The notes under the pieces were generated by a model that was not told the origin of the DNA, did no database searches, and worked only from the letters and a program-made list of their open reading frames with translations. The translations under genes were made by a program, and so were the position numbers. Below, in pieces: positions 55,401 to 62,224 of a stretch of DNA of 62,224 nucleotides. Within the stretch, counting starts at the first letter, position 1, and each line of letters starts with the position of its first letter. Source of the DNA: an uncultured Candidatus Saccharibacteria bacterium (GTDB lineage Bacteria; Patescibacteriota; Saccharimonadia; Saccharimonadales; Saccharimonadaceae); the NCBI GenBank assembly GCA_938017655.1, contig CALIJO010000091.1, positions 1 through 62,224 of the forward strand, in the 5' to 3' direction.

Positions 55401-55567
55401 CATCTACATCATCACCGAACCCAAACAGTGGTACCCACGACCCCCACGCTAAGCCACAAGGGAATCGCAACTTCAAAAATCGCAACTTCCGAAACCGCAA
55501 CAACTTCAGGAAGAAGGGAAATAAACCAAATCCCGTCTCTGGTCCGAAACCTACCCCAATCAACTAA
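52415..55567 (+). CDS. membrane-anchored TraG/VirB4/HerA-like ATPase
   Basis: A 1050-residue protein. An N-terminal membrane helix (about 5-28) and an alpha/beta region (to about 390) precede a RecA-like motor: Walker A GQTGAGKSG from residue 415, DPHGDFA, Walker B YLYVDEFQNF with Asp664/Glu665, and ANQYISQM. This is typical of type IV secretion/conjugation coupling-type ATPases. From about residue 850 it is Gln/Ser/Thr/Pro-rich and ends in an Arg/Asn/Phe-rich basic tail. It may drive DNA or protein transfer across the envelope, or serve type IV pili. No other secretion genes are adjacent. Terminator at 55566. Confidence 0.85.
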   Translation: MIAELVHFILMPIVWLPIVGILGYLTYKNYKKINQLKTLNLESVLLMLEIPKNNDKKELSAEQMFASLHGILKDTELLRQSGTAQEHLSFEIVSSGGQIRFYVYVPKTLQSFVEGQIYAQYPSVQIHVVDKDYTETVHSHNVVYTSELSLTENEVLPIKTFDTFEVDPLAGITGTLAKLNPDSNEELWIQILTRPVADSWHQKTDTWVKAQKNPASSLKLFNIDWTWLAELLSALSTPPSGGSGSPKPAVELSERVKSQISAAETKATKLGYQVKIRLAYLGDSEINAQLDMQALVGTFKQYNSTNLNGFKSIGGSFNREDLEAYKLRQFTDEGFILNISELASVYHLPHTSVETPNIVWATSKTAEPPAKLPLITGIASNDENISAFGLTNFRGINHQFGMLRRDRSRHIYIIGQTGAGKSGLLELFALSDVFYNQGYCIIDPHGDFAINNLRFVPASRIKDVIYFNPADTQFPVGFNPLEVSDASKKPNVCSEVIGVLKRMFGDSWGPRLEHILRYTLLALLDRPETTLLDISRLLTDKEFRKETLDYCTDVTVLQFWKHEFGQWNDKQINESIAPVLNKVGAFTANPIIRNIIGQPKSTFNVRQIMDEGKILVVNLSKGLIGEDNAGILGAFLVTKIQLAAMSRSDIPEVENRRPFYLYVDEFQNFATDSFAVILSEARKYGLNLTVANQYISQMTENVRNAVFGNVGTTISFRVSADDAPILSKQFAPVFDESDLIQMNNRHFVISMIIGGEKVPAFSATTLNIPHSPHDNLDQIITHSREYYSHPRAEIERQIRETIEQSEKYKQELSNSGRQPADKAPRENLPTLTFINGKPSMSAKPFDTKKFSPNSVTNQAKPGLKDLKEILEAKTATQDQATVQSQTASQARTASQNQAPTQSQTAAQGSKQGNTPLFVNHGASTPAVAQNSTPVSAKNSTPTSTPVSTSINSPVSTNDAQISPEASGQAPHSNTTNQPDSTKNHTQAPENALNSASSTSSPNPNSGTHDPHAKPQGNRNFKNRNFRNRNNFRKKGNKPNPVSGPKPTPIN

Positions 55568-55594
55568 AAATAAGCCCTAAATGGGCTTATTTTT
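55566..55594 (+). terminator. intrinsic terminator
   Basis: AAAATAAGCCC / GGGCTTATTTT stem with five-base loop and T-run. Confidence 0.9.
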
Positions 55595-56732
55595 ATTTCA
55601 TTACGCTTCTCTACCCACGTTTCACCTCTATATCGCCACTATTCACTCCTGTCTCACGCCCTGTTTCACTCACATTTTACCTCTGTTTCAACTCTGTTCT
55701 TTCTCTGTTTTATCACTATAAAAACCTCTCAAACCCCTGAAACTTAGTCTTTTAACCTCTGTTACTACCTTTAAATACCCCAATCACGCCACCCTCATCC
55801 GACATTTCCCTCTCTATTAGCCAAAATTTTTTATCTAATATAAAATAAAAATCTGCACTAGATAACCAAAATCCAAATACCGCGGGGGAATTACTTTAAA
55901 TTTAAAAATCAGGCCATATTAGCCATCATACAAGACTCTTTCTTGCCAGACGATAAAATACTCATCTAAGGACCCAGAACCGCATCTACGACCGTCTGAC
56001 AGCCTACAAACCACTAATTTAGCATAAGCGGGATATTTTATTAGTTTACTTAGACGATAGTTTACCCATCTTTTTCTTAGATTCTTAATGTCGCACAATA
56101 ACTATTTTACGACAATAAAGAAGTAAATCCACCCACATATAAACCAATCGTGCAGTCCACCTAATTTTCTACCCATAAACAGAGAATCACTAAACATTTT
56201 CTTCCAGCTCATCTTACTCCGCCTCATAATCGGTCAAATACAGCATCTAACAGACTATAAAAGCTCTTCTAAGTACCTGAGAATTACTCCGCACAGGTTC
56301 GAAAATCCACTCAAATCATCATTTAACAGAGGTAAATCAGCCTATTTTATATCAAAATACACGGGTTAATTCCGATAATTCTGAGGCTCCAGAGAAGAGC
56401 TTCAGAACCGCTCCAGCCCCGCCACCCCTATTAAACCCCTTGACCTAAGTGAAATCTTCTTGTGAAATATGTATTTTGCGCCAAATTTCACAAAAAAATT
56501 TAAATTTTGTGTTTCCCTCTTCCTAGCTTTTTCTTCTCTGTTCCCGGCTAATTCCCGGCCCGCTCTCCCCTGATACTTGATTTTGCAATATTAATGAAAA
56601 ATCGAGCTCTTCTCTACTTCTACCCCGAAACCGAACAAAAACCGAACTAGTCCATTTTAGTCAAATCGTCAAACTCTAAATTTATAATCAAAATTTTAAG
56701 CGCAACCCACCACTTTCCGCCTAGTCAGAAAA
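55595..56732. other. 1.1-kb region without recognisable genes
   Basis: No ORF over 60 codons with protein-like content on either strand. The left 150 nt are pyrimidine-rich, with several CTCTGTTT-like motifs (complement AAACAGAG), which reappear further right. No tRNA fold, CRISPR pattern or strong hairpin was found. It separates the secretion-type ATPase from the convergent BspA-like pair. Confidence 0.6.
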
Positions 56733-58283
56733 CTAACTTTTCTTCGTAAAGTACCCCTGCACACCAGGACGATCCACGCGGAGCCAGGATTTATCTGCCG
56801 TAGATGGATCAGTTAAGTACGAGCCGTTACCGCCTCGAAGCTTTTTACGATTACTAAATATATTAGAAAAAGTTATAAGCTTAGATGTATTAAAATCATT
56901 ATTCACATATATTTTTTCTAACTTATCATTAGATGTCCACATGTTGTCTAGAAGTGAGAACATGCCATTCATATTTGTCACCTGGGAGGTGTTGAAGTTA
57001 GAGAGATCGAGCGTGGTGAGATTACGCATACTAGAAAGCATATATCTCATATCTGTCACATTGGAGGTATCAAAGCTGGAAAGATCTAGCGTGGTGAGGC
57101 TAGCCATATTATTAAACATATTACTCATATTTGTCACCTTGGAAGTATTGAAGTTGGAAAGATCTAGCGTGGTGAGGAGAACTATATTAGAGAACATAGC
57201 TGCCATATTTGTCACCTGGGAGGTATCAAAGTTAATAAGATTAAGCGAAGTGAGACTAGCCATAAAACCGAACATACCTGCCATATTTGTCACCTGGGAG
57301 GTATTGAAGTTAGAAAGATTAAGCGAAGTGAGACTATACATACCAGAGAACATCTGGCTCATATCCGTCACCTTAGAGGTATCGAAATTAGAGAGATCTA
57401 TCTCTAAGACATCTCTTATTTTTTGTACATAAGGTTCTGAATAAAACATCTTGCTACTATCTCTATTCAAATAAACCTTTTCCGGCTCGGCATAATAATA
57501 AGCCGTATTATCGGTCGGGTCTAGCCAAAGTTTAATTTCATAATCGGATTCTTCGTCATCAATATTCACGGCATTCATGGAAGTAGCTGGTGGGACAGGA
57601 CTTTTCCTGAAGTAATTGATTTCGCTAGTCGGAGTTTCTAAGGATTTTAATTTTATATTAAAATCAGGACCCTCCGTCATGATGGCGATTTGATTATAGT
57701 CATTTGTTAGAATTGAAAATACCAACTTATTTGTATATCTGCCGCTTTCAAGATTATCGCCTAGCTTCATGCCAATTTTGATACTATTTGCTTCACTGCC
57801 ATTGGACTTTCCAGCAGTCTGCATAACGTTCATTGGAGAAGTAGGTTTCGGAATTGGTGAAAAATTAGTATTACTTCCGATCTTCACACCCCAGGTATTA
57901 TCTGAAAAACCCGCGAGCGTTTTATTTGCGTCGATAGATTCAATTTTCGCACCAGTAGCGGATTCAGCATTTACCAAAGCCATCTCATTAGTTTCAGAAT
58001 TTAGGGTCGCTGTATAACCAGTTTTGTTATTCGTGTTTACTATAAGATTTAGCGGAATTTCCGTAGTCTGATCGGCGGAATCTATCACCTGATTCCCGTC
58101 CACCTGCAGATTCGTTTGGTCTACCGAAACCGAAAGCGTCGGAGTGTATAAAGCGAGGGTGTTATTACTAATAATTAAATTAGAAAGAGATATTAGAGTC
58201 AGAAATAATCCGAAAAGCTTTATTTCTCTATTAGGCCACCCACCCCCATGAGATTCACCTAAGTTGGTTTTTTGACCTTTCAT
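56733..58283 (-). CDS. BspA-like (DUF285) surface protein 3
   Basis: A 516-residue secreted protein with the same plan as the paralogues at 34.7-38.4 kb: signal segment (about residues 23-47), beta-rich module (about 48-195), six 26-residue BspA repeats, conserved C-terminus. Near the start it encodes ESHGGGWPNRE from an interrupted G-run (GGGGGTGGGTGG), unlike the pure G10 of its neighbour. The -10 TAAAAT is 8 nt before the ATG. It is preceded by paralogue 4 on the same strand. Confidence 0.85.
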   Translation of the reverse strand: MKGQKTNLGESHGGGWPNREIKLFGLFLTLISLSNLIISNNTLALYTPTLSVSVDQTNLQVDGNQVIDSADQTTEIPLNLIVNTNNKTGYTATLNSETNEMALVNAESATGAKIESIDANKTLAGFSDNTWGVKIGSNTNFSPIPKPTSPMNVMQTAGKSNGSEANSIKIGMKLGDNLESGRYTNKLVFSILTNDYNQIAIMTEGPDFNIKLKSLETPTSEINYFRKSPVPPATSMNAVNIDDEESDYEIKLWLDPTDNTAYYYAEPEKVYLNRDSSKMFYSEPYVQKIRDVLEIDLSNFDTSKVTDMSQMFSGMYSLTSLNLSNFNTSQVTNMAGMFGFMASLTSLNLINFDTSQVTNMAAMFSNIVLLTTLDLSNFNTSKVTNMSNMFNNMASLTTLDLSSFDTSNVTDMRYMLSSMRNLTTLDLSNFNTSQVTNMNGMFSLLDNMWTSNDKLEKIYVNNDFNTSKLITFSNIFSNRKKLRGGNGSYLTDPSTADKSWLRVDRPGVQGYFTKKS

Positions 58284-58291
58284 ATAGCTTC

Positions 58292-58297
58292 ATTTTA
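58292..58297 (-). promoter_or_regulatory. -10 box of BspA-like gene 3
   Basis: Minus-strand TAAAAT in TATGGTAAAAT, ending 8 nt before the ATG at 58283. Confidence 0.6.
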
Positions 58298-58353
58298 CCA
58301 TAAGAATCTTCAAAGAGCCAAAAACACGTATTAACGATCCCCCCTTTCTTATA

Positions 58354-60258
58354 TTAAGGCTTTCTCGTAAAGTACCCCTGTACCCCTGGACGATCCACGC
58401 GGAGCCAGGATTTATCTGCCGTAGAAGGATCGGTAAGATAAGAACCATTCCCTCCTCGTAGCTTCTTACGGTTTTTAAACATTTCTGTAAAATTTGTAAG
58501 TTTAGTAGTATTAAAATCATTATTTACATAAATTTTTTCTAGCTTATCATTAGACATATCTCCATCTGCAAGAGTAAACATACCGCCCATATCCGTCACC
58601 TGTGAAGTATCGAAGTTTGAAAGATCAAGCGTGGTGAGATTATACATGCTAGCAAACATAAAAATCATACTTGTTACCTTGGAAGTATCGAAGTTAGAAA
58701 GATTAAGCGAAGTGAGACTATACATACCAGAGAACATCTGGCTCATATCCGTCACCTTAGAGGTATCGAAGTTAGAAAGATTAAGTGAAGTAAGGTTATA
58801 CATATCATTAAACATATAGTTCATATTTGTCACCTTAGAGGTATTGAAATTAGAAAGATTAAGCGAAGTGAGACTACGCATACCATCAAACATACCACTC
58901 ATATTCGTCACCTTGGAAGTGTTAAAGTTAGTAAGATTAAGCGAAGTGAGATTGCGCATGTCATCAAACATACCACTCATATCCGTCACCTTCGAGGTAT
59001 CAAAATTGGAGAGATTAAGAGTAGTAAGACTAGACATGCCAGAGAACATATCTCTCATATTCGTCACCTTAGAGGTATCAAAGCTAGAGAGATTAAGTGA
59101 AGTGAGGTTAAACATGCCATAGAACATAAAGCCCATATCCGTCACCTTGGAGGTATTAAAGTTAGTAAGATTAAGCGAAGTGAGATTGCGCATATTAGAA
59201 AACATACCACTCATATCCGTCACCTTAGAGGTATCAAAACTAGAGAGATTAAGCGTGGTGAGATTATACATGCGAGTAAACATATATCGCATATTCGTCA
59301 CCCTGGAGGTATCGAAGTTGGAGAGATTAAGCGAAGTGAGATTAGACATGCCATGAAACATAGACCCCATGAACATCACCTGGGAGGTATCAAAGCCAGA
59401 GAGCCCTATCTCTAAGATGTTTTTGATTTTTTGTTCATCAGAGCTTGAATAGAACATCCTAGTGCTATTTATATTTAAATAAACTTTCTCTGGTTCGGCA
59501 TAATAATAAGCTGTTTTATTTGTCGAGTCTAACCAAAGTTTAATTTCATAATCAGACTCCTCGTCTTCAATATTCTTGGCATTCATAGAAGCAGCTGATA
59601 CTACAGTGCTCTTCTTAAAATGCTCAATTTTATTTGTCGCGGTTTCCAAGGATTTTAGTTTTGAGTTGAAGTTTGGGCCAGTCGTCATGATGGCGCGCAT
59701 TTGGTATGGATTTGAAACGAAAGATAAAATTAATTTGTTTGTATAATTCCCTGATTCCAAACTATCTGCTAGTTTCATGCCAATGCTTAGCTGGTTTAAT
59801 TCATTGCCGTTGGTCTTTCCGGTAGTCTGCAAGATTTGCGCTGGAGTAGATAATGCTGGAATCGGTGCATAGTTCGAAGACGCCCCGAACTTATAGCCCC
59901 AAGTATTATTAGATAAATTATTTAAGGATAAATTGGCACTAATTGAATTAATTTTCGCACCATTTGAAGAACCGTTATTTACTAGTGCCGTTTCATCTGT
60001 TTCTGAATTTAGCGTTGCTGTATAGCCAGTCTTATTATTTGTATTGACGATAAGATTTAATGGGACTTCTGTGGTCTTATCTGCAGAATTTATCACCTGG
60101 TTTCCATTAACTGAAGCTGCAGTATTATCTACCGAGGCTGAAAGAGTCGGAGTAAAGAGAGCGAATGTATTATTACTGAAAATTAAATTAGAAAAAGAGA
60201 TCAATCCTAGAAATAATACTAAAATCTTTAATTCCCTATTAAACCACCCCCCCCCCAT
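58354..60258 (-). CDS. BspA-like (DUF285) surface protein 4, probably phase-variable
   Basis: The long frame (634 residues from the ATG at 60258, MGGGWFNREL) has a signal segment, N-terminal module, eleven 26-residue BspA repeats and the conserved C-terminus. By comparison with its paralogues, the promoter-linked start is the ATG at 60289 (MQGQKSH...), with TAAAAT 8 nt upstream, but that frame hits a TAA at codon 17 because the G-tract has 10 bases. With 9 it would run through to the full protein. So in this assembly the normal start appears OFF. The internal ATG lacks a Shine-Dalgarno. Confidence 0.8.
   Translation of the reverse strand: MGGGWFNRELKILVLFLGLISFSNLIFSNNTFALFTPTLSASVDNTAASVNGNQVINSADKTTEVPLNLIVNTNNKTGYTATLNSETDETALVNNGSSNGAKINSISANLSLNNLSNNTWGYKFGASSNYAPIPALSTPAQILQTTGKTNGNELNQLSIGMKLADSLESGNYTNKLILSFVSNPYQMRAIMTTGPNFNSKLKSLETATNKIEHFKKSTVVSAASMNAKNIEDEESDYEIKLWLDSTNKTAYYYAEPEKVYLNINSTRMFYSSSDEQKIKNILEIGLSGFDTSQVMFMGSMFHGMSNLTSLNLSNFDTSRVTNMRYMFTRMYNLTTLNLSSFDTSKVTDMSGMFSNMRNLTSLNLTNFNTSKVTDMGFMFYGMFNLTSLNLSSFDTSKVTNMRDMFSGMSSLTTLNLSNFDTSKVTDMSGMFDDMRNLTSLNLTNFNTSKVTNMSGMFDGMRSLTSLNLSNFNTSKVTNMNYMFNDMYNLTSLNLSNFDTSKVTDMSQMFSGMYSLTSLNLSNFDTSKVTSMIFMFASMYNLTTLDLSNFDTSQVTDMGGMFTLADGDMSNDKLEKIYVNNDFNTTKLTNFTEMFKNRKKLRGGNGSYLTDPSTADKSWLRVDRPGVQGYFTRKP
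60247..60256 (-). repeat. G10 homopolymer tract (C10 on plus strand)
   Basis: Ten consecutive G on the coding strand, 32 nt after the promoter-proximal ATG. Slippage by one base would switch the reading frame. Confidence 0.85.
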
Positions 60259-60297
60259 GAGGTTTTGTATGTGATTTTTGGCCTTGCATATATTTTT

Positions 60298-60303
60298 ATT
60301 TTA
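60298..60303 (-). promoter_or_regulatory. -10 box of BspA-like gene 4
   Basis: Minus-strand TAAAAT ending 8 nt before the ATG at 60289, the same arrangement as paralogues 1 and 3. Confidence 0.6.
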
Positions 60304-60329
60304 CCATAAGAAAAATAGATTTTTGATAT

Positions 60330-60545
60330 CAAAAAAAGAATGTCGTCATGCCTTTAACTTGATTGTTTTTTGAAAAGAGAATGCCGCTTACCTCTGACGG
60401 AGCATAAGCTTGGCCGAACGGCCTTGAGTGTCTCCGGAACGAGGTATGCGGCGTTCTCTTCCCCTTGAGCGGTCCGATAAAAGGTATGCGACATTCTTCT
60501 ATTTGAGTGTCTCCGGAACGAGATATGCGACATTCTCTTTAGTAA
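60330..60545 (-). repeat. direct and inverted repeats after infB
   Basis: On the minus strand a unit containing GAATGTCGCATA occurs twice and as GAACGCCGCATA once, each followed by a CGGA...CTCAA segment. Two further arms are inverted (near 60330-60355 and 60377-60400), so the third unit and an inverted arm form an imperfect hairpin around GGCCGTTCGGCC. No ORF. Confidence 0.75.
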
Positions 60546-60548
60546 TTT

Positions 60549-62224
60549 TTAAAGCTTCTTTTTGATTAGTTCCCTGGTAAAGAATTTCACGCGGTCATTC
60601 ACTTCGATCACTAATTTTTTCTCTAACTTAAAGGCAATACCACCAGTTTCACCAGCCACCAATTCATTCACACCCATTTTTTCTTTTTGCACTGAACCGA
60701 CTTCTACTTCACCGATCAATTCTTTTTCGTGATACACCCGGCCCATCAAGCCTTTTTTCACTAAACCAGTCAAAACTTCACCACCCGCAATAATCGCCGT
60801 GCGCTCAGTACGGAAGACGCCTTTAATTTTCATTTCACCCATTTCGGTTTCCACGATTTCCGCATCCAAAAGATTCTCCATCGAAGTTTTCGCATCATCG
60901 AGTAGTTCATAAATAATCTTGTAGTTACGAATTTCCACCCCGTCACGCGCCGCTAATTTTACAATATTGGTTGGCACATTTACGTTAAAGCCGTAAACCA
61001 CGGTATTGTCACCCTCGGCCATATAGATATCATTTTCCGTAATATCACCCACGCCGGAAGACACGATATTTAGCATCACTTCGCCCTTTGTGTCAATCAT
61101 TTTCAAAGAATCAATCACCGAAGTCACTGAACCTAGCACGTCACCCTTAATAATTACATTAAAGACTTTCGCATTATCTGCGTTATTCATCATACGAAGT
61201 AGGTCCGAACTCGTCACATTCGCGGAAGCACTTTCTTCCACCAAATTCTGCGCGTTCAGCAGTGCCATCTTGCGTGCCGATTTTTCATCTTTCACTTCGA
61301 TAAATTTATCACCGAAGTTTGGTAGCTCCTTAAAGCCAGTCACCGTAACTGGTGTCGATGGCGTAGCTTTTCCCTTTGGCTTACCACGAAAATCTAGCAT
61401 CGTACGGATTTTGCCATAAGTACTACCCGCGACAATGAATTTTCCAGTTTTCAATTCCCCACCGGTCACCAAAAGATTCACCACTGAACCCTTACCGACT
61501 TCCATATGGGATTCAATCACCAGACCTTCTGCCGGGATCTGCACGTCGGCCTTCAATTCTTCGATGTCTGCCGTTAAAAGAATCAGATCGAGTAATTTCT
61601 CGAGATTATCCCCACGCTTAGCCGAAATTGGCACCATCGTGATGTCACCACCCCATTCTTCTGGAGTCAAACCATGTTGCGCCAAATCTGCCATCGTGCG
61701 TGGAATATCTGCACCTTCACGGTCAATCTTATTAATCGCTACAATAATTTTCGCGTTCGCACTTTGCGCAAACTTAATTGCTTCCACTGTCTGAGGTTTC
61801 ACACCATCATCCGCCGCCACTACAATTACCACAATATCCGTCAACATCGCACCGTGCTGACGAATCGCCGCAAAAGCTTCGTGCCCTGGCGTATCCAGAA
61901 AAGTAATCAAGCGTTCGTTATGCTTCAATTGGTAAGCCGAAATATGTTGCGTAATACCACCCGCTTCCCCCTCCACGGTTTTCTTATGTAGGAGCGTATC
62001 AAGTAAAGTGGTTTTGCCATGGTCTACGTGACCCATCACCGCCACCACTGGTGGACGTATCACTGCCTTATCTGATAATTCCCTTCGTAGTTCTGAAGTC
62101 TTGGTCGAAGTATTTTTGCGCTCCAAACGCACATTTTTTAGGCCCAATTCTTCAATAATAATACTCGCGGTATCAAAATCTAGGCGCTGATTAATCGTCG
62201 CCACGATTCCCTGCTTAAAAAGTT
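60549..62224 (-). CDS. infB: translation initiation factor IF-2, 5' end beyond window
   Basis: The C-terminal 558 codons of a GTPase that places initiator tRNA on the ribosome. The reading frame is open to the window edge. A GTG at 62204 is an internal codon, since the sequence before it (KQGIVATINQRLDF) is the conserved pre-G-domain IF2_N motif. Visible motifs are GHVDHGKTT (G1), DTPGHEAF (G3) and NKID (G4), then domains II-IV. The start lies upstream of the window. Repeats follow the stop. Confidence 0.95.
   Translation of the reverse strand, partial: LFKQGIVATINQRLDFDTASIIIEELGLKNVRLERKNTSTKTSELRRELSDKAVIRPPVVAVMGHVDHGKTTLLDTLLHKKTVEGEAGGITQHISAYQLKHNERLITFLDTPGHEAFAAIRQHGAMLTDIVVIVVAADDGVKPQTVEAIKFAQSANAKIIVAINKIDREGADIPRTMADLAQHGLTPEEWGGDITMVPISAKRGDNLEKLLDLILLTADIEELKADVQIPAEGLVIESHMEVGKGSVVNLLVTGGELKTGKFIVAGSTYGKIRTMLDFRGKPKGKATPSTPVTVTGFKELPNFGDKFIEVKDEKSARKMALLNAQNLVEESASANVTSSDLLRMMNNADNAKVFNVIIKGDVLGSVTSVIDSLKMIDTKGEVMLNIVSSGVGDITENDIYMAEGDNTVVYGFNVNVPTNIVKLAARDGVEIRNYKIIYELLDDAKTSMENLLDAEIVETEMGEMKIKGVFRTERTAIIAGGEVLTGLVKKGLMGRVYHEKELIGEVEVGSVQKEKMGVNELVAGETGGIAFKLEKKLVIEVNDRVKFFTRELIKKKL

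Noticed and set aside
56280..56330. AGGTTCGAAAATCC looked like a tRNA T-loop
   Set aside because: Flanking bases do not form a 5-bp T-stem and no acceptor stem is present.
58631..59356. Plus-strand ORFs with repeated LVTLEVSKLERLSEVRL-like peptides
   Set aside because: They are antisense readings of the BspA repeats. Their periodicity is fully explained by the real minus-strand genes.
62202..62204. GTG at 62204 as the infB start
   Set aside because: Conserved IF-2 sequence continues upstream in frame to the window edge, so the gene is truncated by the window rather than starting here.
1..62224. CRISPR arrays, insertion sequences, rRNA genes, integrase or prophage modules
   Set aside because: No regularly spaced repeats of CRISPR type, no transposase, integrase or phage structural proteins, and no rRNA sequence were seen.

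Overview
The window looks like chromosome from a member of the Candidate Phyla Radiation, most likely Saccharibacteria (TM7). This is inferred from compact gene packing, moderate to low GC, standard stop-codon use (TGA is a stop, unlike Gracilibacteria/SR1), fermentative anaerobic genes (L-lactate dehydrogenase, class III ribonucleotide reductase), many secreted or sortase-type surface proteins, and many promoters whose -10 box lies 6-9 nt before the start codon. No 16S rRNA is present, so the assignment rests on gene content and style only.

Layout. 0.1-9.3 kb: cell-envelope and secreted proteins (coiled-coil CHAP hydrolase, S41 protease, an HELTH-motif protein, a glutaredoxin-like/hydrolase pair, a large cutinase-like esterase) and a small Cys/His protein. 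9.3-12.4 kb: nrdD-nrdG behind three NrdR-type boxes. 12.4-14.8 kb: TetR regulator, membrane protein and small proteins around a mirrored divergent promoter. 14.8-20.5 kb: dus, glycosyltransferase, smpB-xth-unknown, ldh. 20.5-27.3 kb: DUF2207 protein, CtpE-like P-type ATPase with a partner membrane protein, hydrolase, a frameshifted DUF3800 gene, a small-RNA candidate and tRNA-Leu. 27.3-34.6 kb: sortase, PEGA protein, Pro/Ala-rich membrane protein, gltX, acidic protein, tRNA-Glu. 34.7-38.4 kb: two BspA-like (DUF285) surface-protein genes, one frameshifted. 38.5-47.2 kb: nucleotidyltransferase-like gene, der, glycosyltransferase, PIN-PhoH, pth, MarR-like gene and dprA. 47.2-47.5 kb: a strongly structured orphan RNA with its own near-consensus promoter and terminator. 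47.8-55.6 kb: secreted surface protein, topA, a sigma-region-4/HARE-HTH fusion and a TraG/HerA-like membrane ATPase. 55.6-56.7 kb: 1.1 kb with no recognisable gene. 56.7-60.3 kb: a second BspA-like pair, one member with a 10-G tract after its start. 60.5 kb to the end: infB, cut by the window edge.

How it fits together. Housekeeping functions (translation: smpB, gltX, pth, der, infB, dus; DNA: topA, dprA, xth, nrdDG) are interleaved with a surface layer suited to an epibiont: sortase, BspA-like repeat proteins, a secreted esterase, a peptidoglycan hydrolase and a conjugation/secretion-type ATPase. The points most worth a second look are the orphan ~310-nt RNA beside dprA, the apparently phase-variable and duplicated BspA-like family, tandem copying of gene 3' ends past their stop codons at several loci, widespread leaderless promoter geometry, and the sigma4-HARE fusion.
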